Shown here piece after piece: positions 37,201-47,378 of a DNA stretch of 64,000 bases (within the stretch, counting starts at the first letter, position 1; the number at the start of each line of letters is the position of its first letter). This DNA is from Istiophorus platypterus (lineage: Eukaryota; Chordata; Actinopteri; Istiophoriformes; Istiophoridae). The notes under the pieces are model-generated. The model had not been told where the DNA came from. It searched no databases and saw only the letters and a list, made by a program, of their open reading frames with translations. Location of the stretch: NCBI GenBank assembly GCA_016859345.1, contig CM029124.1:15508480-15572479 (forward strand), read 5' to 3'. Both the position numbers and the translations under genes were made by a program.

Positions 37201-40200
37201 TTTTTGAACCTGAGCAAAAGCTAGGCCTCTTAATAAAATAAAAGCCCTGTCACTATGTATTCATTGCACACTTATGATGTAAGAAAGGTCTGTTTCACTT
37301 GCTTTAAAGATGAATTTAGACTGAAGAAGAAGCTTCACTTTTAGTCCTCTGTCTCTCTTCAAAGTCATCTCCGATTACATTCAGAGGATGAAAGTAACCT
37401 TTAAATGGAGCTTCGGAAGGAGAACTCCAAAATTAACGTCATCTCTGCTTCTGGTGACCTGGGGAAGCAGCTTAAACACACATGTACGACATATTTGACT
37501 GTTGTTTCGGCAGATGTAGCCTCGTCTCCATACTGAGGTAGTCGCTGTTCACACACGGCCAGAATGTGCATTTACATACAAATAAGACAATTGCAAATGA
37601 GTTCACGATGCAAGAGTGTATTTATGTCCTTTGTGAATGTGCTTGAAGTAAACATGTCATGTTATTTTTATGTTAACCATTGAGAATTCAGGGTGTTGTG
37701 TTCATATTATGGTGAAGATGACACTCATGCACTGTGCACAACAAGCAAGGCAGACAGAGAAAATTAACCAGCTTTTCAGCAATACCAACACAATGAATCT
37801 AGTGTAATACCTGCCTTTCCTGCATTTCTGGAAACGTGTATAAATCTCGAAGCAGAAAGAATAGAAAAGACCGCTGGACTGTCAACAATAAAATCATAGT
37901 CTCCCATAAAAAGCCTTGTATGTGGTTAACTGAAAAAATAGATTTGTCATCTCACTAAGAAAAACTTTTTCACTGAGGATTCAATATTGCATTAAATAGG
38001 CGACCTAAAGCTCTTCTTCTGTGTTCGAACATTTATGGTCTCCAATAATTTAAGGGTTATAATCTGTGGTCAGTTTCCTGGAGGCCTGGGGAAAGGTTCA
38101 GTGTGCCCCTAATAGCAGCTGGTGAAATATGACCGGCTCTCTCTCCTGGGGATGTACGCACACTGAATCACTTTTAAAAGTCGCCTGTTCTGTTTCAAAG
38201 CCTGTAATGAAATCACAGAGATTAAAGGGACTTATATGAACTTTTTGCCCTTCTCTGGCGACACAGGAACCACACAGACATTCCCAAAAGACATCCTCAC
38301 TATAAATGCCTTTAAAAATCAATAATTATCATCCATAAGCTGCTGGTTGAGTAAAATTTGTCACAAGAGGAGGTAAATACTCCAGATAAGGACAGTAAGT
38401 CGTACGTGTGCCTGTAGGAGACAGGGTGGACACCCAGAAATGGACTTCTGTTACAAAAACAAGAATAAAAGGAAGTCATCCTTTTATGATGTGGTGCCTG
38501 ATGATAGATTGTTGTGTCACTAGCCTCAAGATAACAACTGCATCACAAAGTCTGATGTCAAAATCGATTGGTGGTGTTTCCTCTCAAAGCAAATCAAAAC
38601 TATCTGACTTGTTAGTCCTTGAAGAAATGTTGGTGATCTAGCGACAGTCCCAAACGCAGCAAAGCTAGAATTTCATGTTCAAATTGAAAACCAGAAAATT
38701 AGATTTAGCAGAGCTGAATTTGTCACCACATCCGCTCAGTCTTGTACTTGCATGGCCACAAAAATACAATGTGGAACTATAAATAATAATGGGACATTTA
38801 AACAGTTGAAAAATGAAAGACCACTGAAGATCCCGAACTGGAAAAAAAAAACAAAAACAAAAAAAAACGAGTCTTTGACTGTCAGGCACAGGTTGTTAGT
38901 GAGGAGAACAGAGGTTTTGGAGCTGGTGTTACATAAGCAGCAGAGTCTCTGAAAAGCTGTGTGTTGATCCGCTGTGGCCCCCTGTGATTCTCCTCTACTT
39001 CAAAGCAGCTTCTGAAACAGGGAGCCAAACGTTCACATCATAAACTCTACAGCTTTGACTCCCTTCGATAATTTACAATACTGTATCAACAACACAACAA
39101 ACACACAAAATTTGCAATTCTTTCTCTACCCACTGCCTCCTGTCACATCATGGCTTGTGTTAGTTCTGTATATAGAAGCACCTTCAAGTCACAGACCGCC
39201 ATATCAGTTATTCTGAAAATGAAATATTTTGAACTACATAAACATTGATAAGATTAAAATTTTTGCTAATCCGACAGCAGTGATTATTCTGGGCTTACCC
39301 TGACTGGCTATATGCAACACAGTTCAAACAGCTGCAGCATCTTGTTAGTTAATTTGATTTGATTTCTGCAGTGTCCATATATAACAGCACGAAAACTGCG
39401 CATTCATATTCTAGCAGCTGGTCTAGTCATAAATAATGAATAATGAAGTATTCTCAGTTATATTCACATTAGTACTCCTGATTGTTGTGAACTCCCAAAC
39501 AACAGAAGCAGACACAGTTATGCTTCACTGGCAAGTTTTACTCAGCAAACTTGAGAAGAAGAAGAATTTGACAGAGGGTGTGAAGTAAACACTTTCATAA
39601 GTATTCATTTTATTGTCTTCCTAATTAAAATTCATGTTAAATACAGCTTGAAAGCAATGTTTTTCAGAGGCAAAATGGACATTTTGGCATAGCAGCTCCA
39701 TTTGCAGTGGTACCACAAGTTGATCGTTTACCATCAGTGTATATTTGAGCTCGCTGCACTGCACAAACTACAACGCTACCGGCAACCTTCAGCTAACATG
39801 TTCAATGACGGGATCAAACTGTAATTTTATCTCTAAGCCATCGTTACTTTCAGGACTCGTTTCATGTGCCATGTGAGGAGTGCATGTATTTTAATCTTCA
39901 AAAAAAAAAAACCAGTAAGATAAGGAAAGCTATAGAGATAAGTGTATGCCAAGAATGACACAATTGATTTATTAACTTAATCTAATCCCTTCTTTTTGAT
40001 TCAGATCGCCTTAGAAATGCAAACATGCTGGGGATTACTTTGGATGCGAGGCTCCGATGCTGCTCTCTTTAAGAGTGCAGGGAAATCAGCGGCCACTTCA
40101 GCGTTGTGTTCTTACGCCACAACCCTGAGACACTCAGCAGCCCTCTGCTGAAGGGATGTCTAAAAAATGCATAACATGGCTCTGAGCGTGAGGCTGAGGG

Positions 40201-41017
40201 GAACACCAGAGGAGGCATACTGTACCGTGCAGCCAGGAACAGAGCTATGACACTATACTTGTTGAAGGTGCCAGGACAGGTGTGTGTTGAGGGTGAGGAA
40301 GCAACAAACACACACACTTATGAGTGTCAGTACACCACACATGCAAGGAGTCAGAGAGGAGTTTTCCCTTGAAACCTAATTGTGCTTCTGCAGATCAGAG
40401 GGACTCTGTCAGACAAAAGAGGGAGACCCCCCCCCCATGTAATGAAGTCACTGGGGGCAGACCCAAGAGCAGCCTGACAGAGCCTTTGCAGGGGACGTTA
40501 ACATGCTCACTGCCGGCCTCATGTCCCAGCTGCTCTGGCATGATGCTCTAGTATTTCAGCCCTGTTGGGGGGGGGGGTGGGGGGTGGGGGGAATCCCTGG
40601 TGCAATAACAACTTAAGACCCTCCCCTAGGAGCAGTAAATTTAACACAGCGTTCATCATGCCAGCGTGGGCTAAAAAAAAAAAAATCCCCCAAAAATCAA
40701 TGCGTCAATAACCAACTAATTTGGACGATACTGGTCTATTTCAGGCTTCATTAAAAATAAAAAAAATAAAAAATCAAAGTCACTCGATCAAAGAAGATGA
40801 TAAACAGACAATGCATAAAATTCCGCGTGCACCTACGTGCGTAAAATTAGGATTTCGCCCGTTTTGCGTAAATGTTGCATCACGGATTTAACGCCAAGTT
40901 TCGCGCTCGGATGATTCCCGTGTTCTCTTATCTCGCTCGCAGTAAGATCCTCTAAAGTTGATTCCCGGTCTTGGATGTGAAAACATTTCACTTGAAATCC
41001 TCTTTTTATCATCATCA

Positions 41018-41078
<61 letters not shown>

Positions 41079-41311
41079 CAGATCAACGCCAGGATGCCTC
41101 TAAATTCAGAGGCATCCTGTGAGATCGTAGGGGGAAAAAATAAAAAATCAAATCTCCAGCACGGCGGGCAGAGCCACCAGCCCCGGTTTGCGTGGGCTGC
41201 GGGCTCTGCGTGGACGTGGACGCCCCCCCCCCTACCTTCCACCTTGGTGAGGGTGAGCACCGGACTGTTGCAGGCGGACAGCGGGGCGACCCTGGCGGAG
41301 TGTTTCTTCAT
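22288..41311 (-). CDS. slc35f3: SLC35F3, solute carrier family 35 member F3 (putative thiamine transporter); complete, seven coding exons
   Basis: Minus-strand exons, 5' to 3': 41236-41311, 30527-30869, 26464-26683, 23714-23839, 23016-23208, 22796-22885, 22288-22529. Phases and GT/AG ends agree throughout, giving 429 aa (human isoform about 421 as I recall). Exon 1 reads MKKHSARVAPLSACNSPVLT, as I remember for human SLC35F3; its start has a good Kozak context (CACCATGA). The low-complexity stretch 27-70 is poorly conserved. Ten hydrophobic segments follow: TM1 near 72-92 (ALWGVAMVMCVCSSWAGST), the rest in FDAPFTLTWFATTWN, VAPFGLLWILTNYLYL, NTTDVSALFCCNKAFVFLLS, IVAAILAIAGIVMMTYADG, SVIGITLVVASASMSALYK, the two of exon 5, FNILVNFGIAITYPTLISLG and IAVFIICLGFLMLLLPEDWD. 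The family is a drug/metabolite-transporter fold; human SLC35F3 has been reported to promote thiamine uptake. The tarbp1 neighbourhood favours F3 over the paralogue F4. Confidence 0.95.
23840..26463 (-). other. slc35f3 intron 3, unclassified
   Basis: The intron separates the FMGVR exon from the IVAAILAIAG exon. It contains a C-run near 24245-24255 and AG-rich patches near 25085-25120 and 25190-25320. I see no coding exon, RNA gene or clear repeat family. Confidence 0.5.
26684..30526 (-). other. slc35f3 intron 2, containing one interspersed repeat
   Basis: AT-rich intron between the exon ending PRQRF and the exon starting ECCRFFG (the split codon encodes Arg). Apart from the repeat at 26960-27186 I recognise nothing. 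Translated stretches are short and lack codon-like composition. Confidence 0.5.
26960..27186 (+). repeat. Copy of an abundant teleost interspersed repeat
   Basis: The plus strand shows, in order, CCAGCCATCTATACTGCTTATC, GGTCACCAGACTATCAGAGGGCC, ATAGAGACAAACAACA and finally TTTGAACCCGGAGCGACAGC, then a stretch ending CACTGTGCCGTCC. This is the word order of a very common fish repeat whose end reads as GGCGGCACAGTGGTGCAGTGG on the opposite strand. This copy lacks part of the usual middle (between ACAACA and the CCGGAACC segment). Confidence 0.75.
31926..32400. repeat. Imperfect tandem duplication, period about 257 bp
   Basis: ACATCAGAGGACAACAACTC at 31926 recurs as ACATCAGAGGACAACAAACT at 32183. 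Both are followed by GCATCGGCT, then GCTGTGTAATATGCAACATG and CATCTTCTGTAGCTT. The copies then diverge but keep GATATA, AGCCCTTTT and CATTTCGCA-type words. Differences are mostly small indels and homopolymer length. Confidence 0.8.
32544..33100. repeat. Second imperfect tandem duplication, period about 264 bp
   Basis: AATTAAAAGGAAAACTATTG at 32544 recurs as AATTAAAAGGAAACTATTGT at 32808. Shared words follow in the same order: GTCTAATAAAA, GCGTATTTTACAAAAGAGCT, GTAAAGGAGTGCATCCATCA, CTGGCAG, TTGCCAGGT, CATCATATCACAGATT and CCCCTGTGAAT, then a long A run. Copies differ by many short indels. Each ends in a poly-A tract (32789-32806 and 33052-33090). Confidence 0.85.
35001..35060. repeat. Three-copy 20-bp minisatellite
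   Basis: Three consecutive 20-base units, CTGATTCCGGGAGAATCAGC, TTGATTCTGAGAGAGTCGGG and CTGATTCTGGGAGAGTCAGG, followed by a partial CTGGCAGAGAG. Each unit is itself weakly palindromic (GATTC...GAATC or GAGTC). Confidence 0.9.
35297..35325. repeat. ACTTCAGA tandem repeat, about three copies
   Basis: Short direct repeat CACTTCAGAACTTCAGAACT and onward in slc35f3 intron 1. It is probably simple slippage. Confidence 0.85.
40567..40591 (+). repeat. G-run cluster, G-quadruplex candidate
   Basis: Three G tracts (11, 6 and 6 bases) separated by single T bases lie on the plus strand. The longest tract could supply two runs of a four-run quadruplex. In the slc35f3 pre-mRNA this is C-rich. Confidence 0.7.
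41008..41079. repeat. (ATC)4-(ATT)n trinucleotide microsatellite
   Basis: ATCATCATCATC followed by about 20 ATT units lies in slc35f3 intron 1, about 160-230 bp downstream of the exon 1 donor. The poly-Tyr and similar open frames here are artefacts. Confidence 0.95.
41091..41118. other. Perfect 11-bp hairpin near the slc35f3 exon 1 donor
   Basis: AGGATGCCTCT, a 6-base loop AAATTC, then AGAGGCATCCT. It directly follows the ATT microsatellite and lies about 115 bp into intron 1. Role unknown. Confidence 0.7.
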
Positions 41312-41800
41312 GGTGATGAGCTCGGATGGGCTGAGCTCTGAACCGCTTCGACTACATCCCTGAAGCTGATTTTGGTACAGACACCAGACCTCTTGATGGG
41401 ACCCTTGGCGTTTCTAGTGCCGGTCTCCTGCTCTCCGTCCCCTTGAATCCATCCAACTCCCTGTTGATGATTTTCTTTTTTTTTTTTCCTACCTCTGTCG
41501 TATCCCCCCACCCCCCTTCCTCCACTTGCCTTCCCTCCCCAAATCTGCTGTATCCAGTGCGTCCTGGCTGGTCTCTCCTCACGCACAGTTTGAGGATTGC
41601 TGCAATTCGCCAGCGTCACACATCCATCACCCCCCCCCCCTACAGCATCGCAACCACCTCCCACCACCCACACTGTCCCGAAGCCATCGTGCCCGTCTGT
41701 CCTCCCCGACACCCCCCGTGGCCGTTGTCCCTCCTGGCCTACGGAAGCTCTGCGTGGGACTGACTTGGACGCGGACACTGACTTGGCAGCGTGCGGACAA
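41312..41800 (-). promoter_or_regulatory. slc35f3: slc35f3 5'UTR/promoter region
   Basis: GC-rich sequence immediately upstream of the MKKHSARV start on the minus strand, with C/G homopolymer runs (41506-41518, 41629-41640) and CpGs near 41690-41770. Gene position and composition suggest the promoter and 5'UTR. No TATA box in the right orientation and no defined start site are visible. The several open frames here on both strands look like composition effects. Confidence 0.5.
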
Positions 41801-42205
41801 ACTCTGGGCTATAAATGGACCCTGTGACACATATGATGTAGCCAATGCAGTTGAAGTAGGGAGGACAGTATGAGCGTGTGTGGCCCAGAAAGACTCTAAC
41901 TGGAGTCACTGGCAAACTAAAAATATGATGAAACGAATTAATCCCAACTATTAAGTCACTGACAGTCCCCAGACCCCACTTTTGAATATGGATCAGCTCT
42001 AAAATGTTTATGCTCCTCAATTTTTGTTTCTAGCTTTAGTTAGTCTCTCTTGCATGTGAACTGCCTTTAAGGTGTTTCATCTAATCCGAATTTAGCCCAG
42101 AAACCGAATAGAAACCAAAGTGGCTGAAGTTAAGGACAAGATTTTTTTTCCTGAAGTGCATTCAAGGTGATATATGCATTACTTGACATAGTTTGATGCT
42201 CCCAG

Positions 42206-42620
42206 TCCATTAATTCAATTCAATTTTATTTATCTAGCCCCATATCATAACAGACATTATCTTAGGGCACGTTTCATATACAGCAGGTCTAGACCAGACT
42301 TTTTATAGCTATTATTTAACATTACCCCCGTGAACAAGCACTTGGGGACAGTGGCAACAAAAAACTCCCTTTTAACAGGGAGAAACATTGAACAGATCCC
42401 AGCTGGGAGGGGGGGAGTCTGCCTCGACTGGCTGGGTGGAGAGAGAGAGAGAGAAAGAGACAGGGACAGGAGGGAGGAGAGAGAGCAGAGCATATTAATG
42501 GGACTAATAGCTATATATACTATAGTTATACTAACAGGGCTAATAATATTACTAATAGTTAAGTTGTTGGTGTGTGAGCAGTAACTTAGTGCAGCTCCGA
42601 TATGGTGTAAAGAGGCTGAA
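42206..42620 (+). repeat. Abundant teleost interspersed repeat (AATTCAATTTTATTTAT family)
   Basis: Starts AATTCAATTCAATTTTATTT, then AGCAGGTCTAGACCAGACTT, GAACAAGCACTTGGGGACAG, AAAAACTCCCTTTTAACAGG, GTCTGCCTCGACTGGCTGGG and a GAGA tract, followed by ATTAATA-type short repeats. I recognise this word order as a very common repeat of percomorph fish. It is one of the better indicators of the host lineage. Confidence 0.8.
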
Positions 42621-44003
42621 TAGTAAAAAGTTAGACTACTATCAATGATATAAAATTGCAAACAGTAACAATGGATCAAACTCTGCATCATTTCTTTTTG
42701 ACTTTCCCATATGAATCCAGCCTGGGAATGACAGATTCCACATCTAATAGCAAAACATAATATATAGCCTATGTACAGAGGTAATTTCAGTGCTGATCAT
42801 GAATAAAATCCAGCAGGAAACTGTATGTATCCTATGTCAGACTTGTTTCATCACGGTTCAATTGTTTGGGTGGAACCTTGGAAGTGTGAAACATTTTTAG
42901 ACTCAGCCATGAGGCCAGTGAGAGATGCTGAACATACTGATGAGTGTCCCATGACTCTTAGCTCTTTGTACTAACAGTAATCGGTTGTGAACGATGAAGT
43001 GATAAATATCGAGTTTCATAACAATTTTCTAAATGCAGGCTGTCCAACATGCAGGCAGCTGGTCAGCTGAAATTATGTCCAATACCCTTTTCTGTGTGTC
43101 TTCATCAATGTCATTCCTTGTGTCGCTTGCGTTTTACCCCGGAAACCCATTATACACAAGCGAATAATACATCAGAGGTAAGCAGATCGCTGTCAGTGGT
43201 ACAAATTGAACTGCTCAGTATTGATCTGAGAATGCCTCCGCTGTCCCTGTGACCCTGACTTTAATGTCTTTTAAGACATACACATGTGTGTCTGCAGTGG
43301 CTTGCTCTGCACGTGTGTGCAAAAGCTGCTGAGTATGAGCACGCCTAAAGCTGCACTGAATAATTCACCGCTTAGACTGTACCTCACACTCAGGCAAGAA
43401 TCCCCTCCCCGGCCTAACTAGGACAGGGAGCTCTAAAAACACTCTGCCCAGACCCATTCCGACGTCCCTCAGCAACAAAATCCACAGGATCCTGGACTAT
43501 TTTCCATTGCTTTCCCACTCCTCCTGTGTTTGGGTTTGACAATAGGAAATGTCAGGAACAGGCGGATGGGAGCTAATGGATGAAGTGCAAGAGGTCACAG
43601 TGAACGAACTAAAAGGCAGCACAGGATGCTTGATGGATAAACATTATAAACATGTCACCTATGAATTATATTGTTGTGTGTCACAGTGAAAGATTCCACA
43701 TCACTATTTTTGTGTGTGTCTGTGTGAGTCCCCTTCAGGCTCTGCAGCTGCCAGCCGTCTTTGGGAACTAATGTTGTCAGTTTACGGCTTAGTATGGTGA
43801 AAACATGAAGTTAGAGTCAGAGAGCGCTCGCTATTATTGATAGGAAAGGCAGGGAAATAGGTGGAGCGGGTGAGATCATTAAAAGATCCCAGACTGTGAC
43901 TCATAGACTTTTATCTGCAAACACGTAGGAGGATCAAACCAGCCCAAGACACCACATGACGGCTCTCTCTCTCTCCAACACACTTCCACGCACTGTATAT
44001 GAA

Positions 44004-44038
44004 TAGGGATCAGCATGTATAAGCGATGCCGATCCCTA
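44004..44038. other. 13-bp hairpin with one mismatch
   Basis: TAGGGATCAGCAT and ATGCCGATCCCTA pair over 12 of 13 positions around a 9-base loop. It is isolated in intergenic DNA, too short for a typical microRNA precursor, and no function is assigned. Confidence 0.6.
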
Positions 44039-44734
44039 TAAGCAAGAAGTGTAAAAAGCCAAATCTTGTGTGGCACCTGCATCAGCTCAGCCCCCTGAAT
44101 CCCTGTTTCTACCCGGAGACCGGTGGAAGCAGCTGCGGGATGAGAGGCGATTATTCCCTCACGTACGGTGGAATGTTCTGGTGCACTCAGAGAGATGTAT
44201 TTTTCTAAAATGTTTCTTCATGCTGAATAATGATTGAAGCCAGAGTAGCCATTTTCCAGGTCAAGCAACCATGATGTTATAATGTTTCTGCTTGTGGTCT
44301 AATCAGCTAAACATGGAACTGCTTCATATAAAGTTTTTCTGCGATGGAATAAAAACAACTATAAAAGACATTATGGGATATGGCATTAGGGAGAACTGAG
44401 CTGGCTATACAAGAAATTGAAAGATTTATGACAAAATGCTTTGTTGTAACCAACAAAAAAGGTATAGCAAGAAATTACCGTGAAGCTGATCCTCCAGGGA
44501 GAGAGGAATGGCTTGATATTGCTTAGGAAATGTATTTGATGGAAAAGTTAACTAGTCTTTTGAGAGTTAAAAAAAATATTACTGATAGATATTGGGAAGA
44601 TGAAAAACGAGAATAATAAACATTTCCAAAATTCCAAATTTTGTATACTAAATTGAAAATCACCTTAAAATTAAACTTTACGACTAAAGTATCAAAGTCA
44701 AGTAGTTGTACAGCTTCTCATAAGTCACGGCATC

Positions 44735-44945
44735 GTCATCGTGTGAGGCTATACATGCTGCTTTGAGCTAAGTGCTAACATAAGCATGCTAAAATGCTGA
44801 GAGTGACAATGCTAACATGATGATTTTTGGTCATTAATACTCAACACACAGTGCAGTGTAGAAATGTCATTAGTGCAGGTTTTTAGTCATTAGGTACTGG
44901 ACACGTTGAAATCTTGACCCAAGGATGGCGCTGGAGGGAAAATCA
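44735..44945 (+). repeat. Teleost interspersed repeat fragment, plus orientation
   Basis: GAGCTAAGTGCTAACATAAG, CATGCTAAAATGCTGA, GACAATGCTAACATGATGAT, TGTCATTAGTGCAGG, TTGACCCAAGGATGGCGCTG and GGGAAAATCAGGGATA follow the order of a common fish repeat rich in GCTAACATG words. It pairs with the opposite-strand fragment at 45545-45660. Confidence 0.7.
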
Positions 44946-45544
44946 GGGATAATTGATGAAGAGAGCACATTCAGATATATAATGTTGGACAATCTGCATA
45001 GGATTATATATTCAAAAAAGCTCTAAAAGACTCTAAGAGTAAGAATGTGCATCGTAATTTATTCATTAATAAAGTTAAAATAACTGGGGGTTATACAAAC
45101 TTCATCATAAGATCCAGCCCACAGCTGCACATACAGTTTGTATTCACCACTTTCGCCATTACAAATCAGCTGCTTACTGTAATCCTGCAGAGTAGGATGG
45201 GAAAATACATTGGTCTGAAAATCACTACGTATAAAAGTTCTCCAGCTCCAAATCAGACTGCACGGGGCACTTGATAGTGGAAGATGATTTATTTGAAGTG
45301 ATAAAAGGTGTGTAAGACTAAATGATTTCCTGCTTTCTGATCTAAATGAACCAAAAGTGCCAATATGAGTAAATGTGCCCGTCTTAATTTGTGTACGGCA
45401 TCTGTTTGGTACAGACTGTTGGAGCTGTTGTAGTCGCCTCTTTGCCAAGAAATTACGAGAGTTGTTTTTGGCTCAAATGATGGTCATGTCGGTCTGTTGG
45501 TCAAACAGTTTGGTCCACTTTCTGATTGCGGTGACCTTTCCTAT

Positions 45545-45660
45545 AGTGACGATATGAGGTTGACTTGTGGTCTTGAGCGAGATATCATTACGACTTTTGT
45601 ATGAATTTCATTAAGATTTCTTGCCCACATTCATGTCCCCCTCAGGATGAAAATCTATGT
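45545..45660 (-). repeat. Second fragment of the same repeat family, opposite orientation
   Basis: On the minus strand this reads TTCATCCTGAGGGGGACATG, AATGTGGGCAAGAAATCTTA, then CTCAAGACCACAAGTCAACC. I recognise these as the part of the family that normally follows the segment found at 44735-44945. The two pieces face each other about 600 bp apart, so either one copy was broken by an inversion or two copies inserted independently. Confidence 0.65.
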
Positions 45661-47159
45661 CCAAATACTTGCAAAACCAAGCACGTTCCAATAGCCTTTG
45701 TGCTTTGTGCTCACTTTACTTTGATGCCGAACGGGGTAAAAATCATACCTTCTAAACATCAGTATGGTACCATCATTGTGTGCATGACAGCATGCTGAAG
45801 TTAGAATTTGGCTCAAAGCCCTGCTCACAGAGACACTAGCACGACTGTAGACTGTTGCACAGTGGCACTATAAATAATGAACTTGCTTGAATCTTTTCCC
45901 AGTTCATTAAAAATGATCGCACATCATCAAGTTGTGCAGTATGAACAAACATATGAGGTTATGAACACAAAAAATGAAATACCCCCTGAATCTTAATGGT
46001 ACAGTGATTAATATTTACATTCGATTTTGCCAGTGTTCTCTTTTAGATAAATTTAAGAGAGGTTTTCAGTGTTTGCTTCTGTCAAGAAGAAATTTAAGTG
46101 ATTTTTTTTTATCCTCTCTGAACCAGCCCTCCCTCCACTGTTTCAGTCCAGGTGACATCTGGCTCTTGCTTAGCATGGAAAACAGGTAGTGAAGCTGTAT
46201 GCATGAGAGCTAGGGGTTCATTACAAAACTAAAGAGAACTCTGTCTCACTGCCACAACACTTAACAACAACTCCCAGGGCATGAGATGGGGGGGGGGTTG
46301 TGGCATAGAGTTCTAAATAACAGCTTGTTTCAAGTACCAGAAAGGTCAAGTCAAATTAACTTTCCCTCTTCCTGGGCCCTATGCATCTTCAGAGCAGACA
46401 TAGCTCATCTGTCGAGGCAAGCGGCTGTCAAGGCACTGCAACCAACAGCAGTTTATTGGATTAATGGCCTCAGCAGGGTCCCCTGGGGGAATAGGAGGGA
46501 GCAAATACTTGCCAAAACACTTTCTCCATTTTAGTTACATTGCAGAAGTGTGTGGTGGCCCACACTGGCATTGATCTTTCACATACGCTTGAAACCCTAC
46601 ACTTAAAAAGACAGTCATATTGTAACTGGTGCTACGACGCACAGTACAATACTGCAATGTACTGTTTTAAGAGTGAAAGCATTAAAATATAAGCTGAGAG
46701 GCTGTGTAATCAAAAGATAATTTCCACATTACACATACTCTTCAAAATGATTTGTATTTTTTAAATCAATTCAACGTCTGGGAAAATCATTACCTCTGTG
46801 ACTTAATGTAAACAAAAAAAATCTTCTCTGCAGAAAAAAGAGCAGAATGAAATTGTATGATGGAATAAACACTGTCAGTCAACTACAAAGACCTCCATCT
46901 AATTAAAGTCTAGTGATGTTGTTGCGCACAAAGATTTGCAGATATGCATTATATAGTCATCTCTTCAAGCTCAAGTAGACTTTGATTAAGTAGCAGCTTA
47001 AGCAAGTTCTAAACTTTCCATAGATGGTTGGCTGGTGTATCTAAAATATAAATAGTGATTACATCAAATATTATAACATCCAGTATGAGCAATGATGGGT
47101 AAAGCTTAAACATCTGGACATTATCTAAGATGTTATTCTTCTACCCCTACTTTTACTTA

Positions 47160-47172
47160 TTATTATTTTTTT

Positions 47173-47257
<85 letters not shown>

Positions 47258-47258
47258 C
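47160..47258. repeat. (ATT)n trinucleotide microsatellite
   Basis: About 28 near-perfect ATT units, ending TTATCATTG, directly followed by a fragment of the GGCTACAACTAAC-type repeat. Confidence 0.95.
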
Positions 47259-47261
47259 ATT

Positions 47262-47378
47262 GTTCAGCTGCAACCAGTAAATTCCTAGTTTTTCTGGTTA
47301 AAAAAAAGACTTAGCTGATCAATTATCAAAATTCCTGTTGATTATTTGTCAGTCAACTGATTATTCCACTAACTTACA
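47262..47378. repeat. Fragment of the 19618-type teleost repeat
   Basis: CAGCTGCAACCAGTAAATTC, CTGATCAATTATCAAAATTC, then TTGATTATTTGTCAGTCAAC and TGATTATTCCAC match the terminal words I remember for the family seen at 19618. An ATT microsatellite abuts it, as is common at repeat tails. Confidence 0.5.

Larger units (their letters stand above)
30870..41235 (-). other. slc35f3 intron 1 (10.4 kb), with duplications and minisatellites
   Basis: Large first intron between MKK...KVE and the exon beginning GEDRSREN. It holds two tandem duplications (31926-32400 and 32544-33100), a 3 x 20-bp minisatellite (35001-35060), an 8-bp repeat (35297-35325), a G-run cluster (40567-40591), an ATC/ATT microsatellite and a hairpin near the donor. 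No coding exon is recognised. Long AT-rich unique stretches such as 36900-37700 could include regulatory elements, but I cannot test conservation. Confidence 0.6.

Noticed and set aside
22288..41311. SLC35F4 instead of SLC35F3
   Set aside because: The paralogues are close, but convergent linkage to tarbp1 matches SLC35F3. A tree would settle it.
41308..41778. 156-codon open frame on the minus strand upstream of slc35f3
   Set aside because: It lies in the GC- and G/C-run-rich 5' region, has no recognisable domain, and overlaps other equally long frames on both strands, so it is explained by composition.
41810..41818. TATAAA-like word upstream of slc35f3
   Set aside because: TATAAATG is on the plus strand, while slc35f3 is transcribed from the minus strand, so the orientation is wrong for its TATA box.
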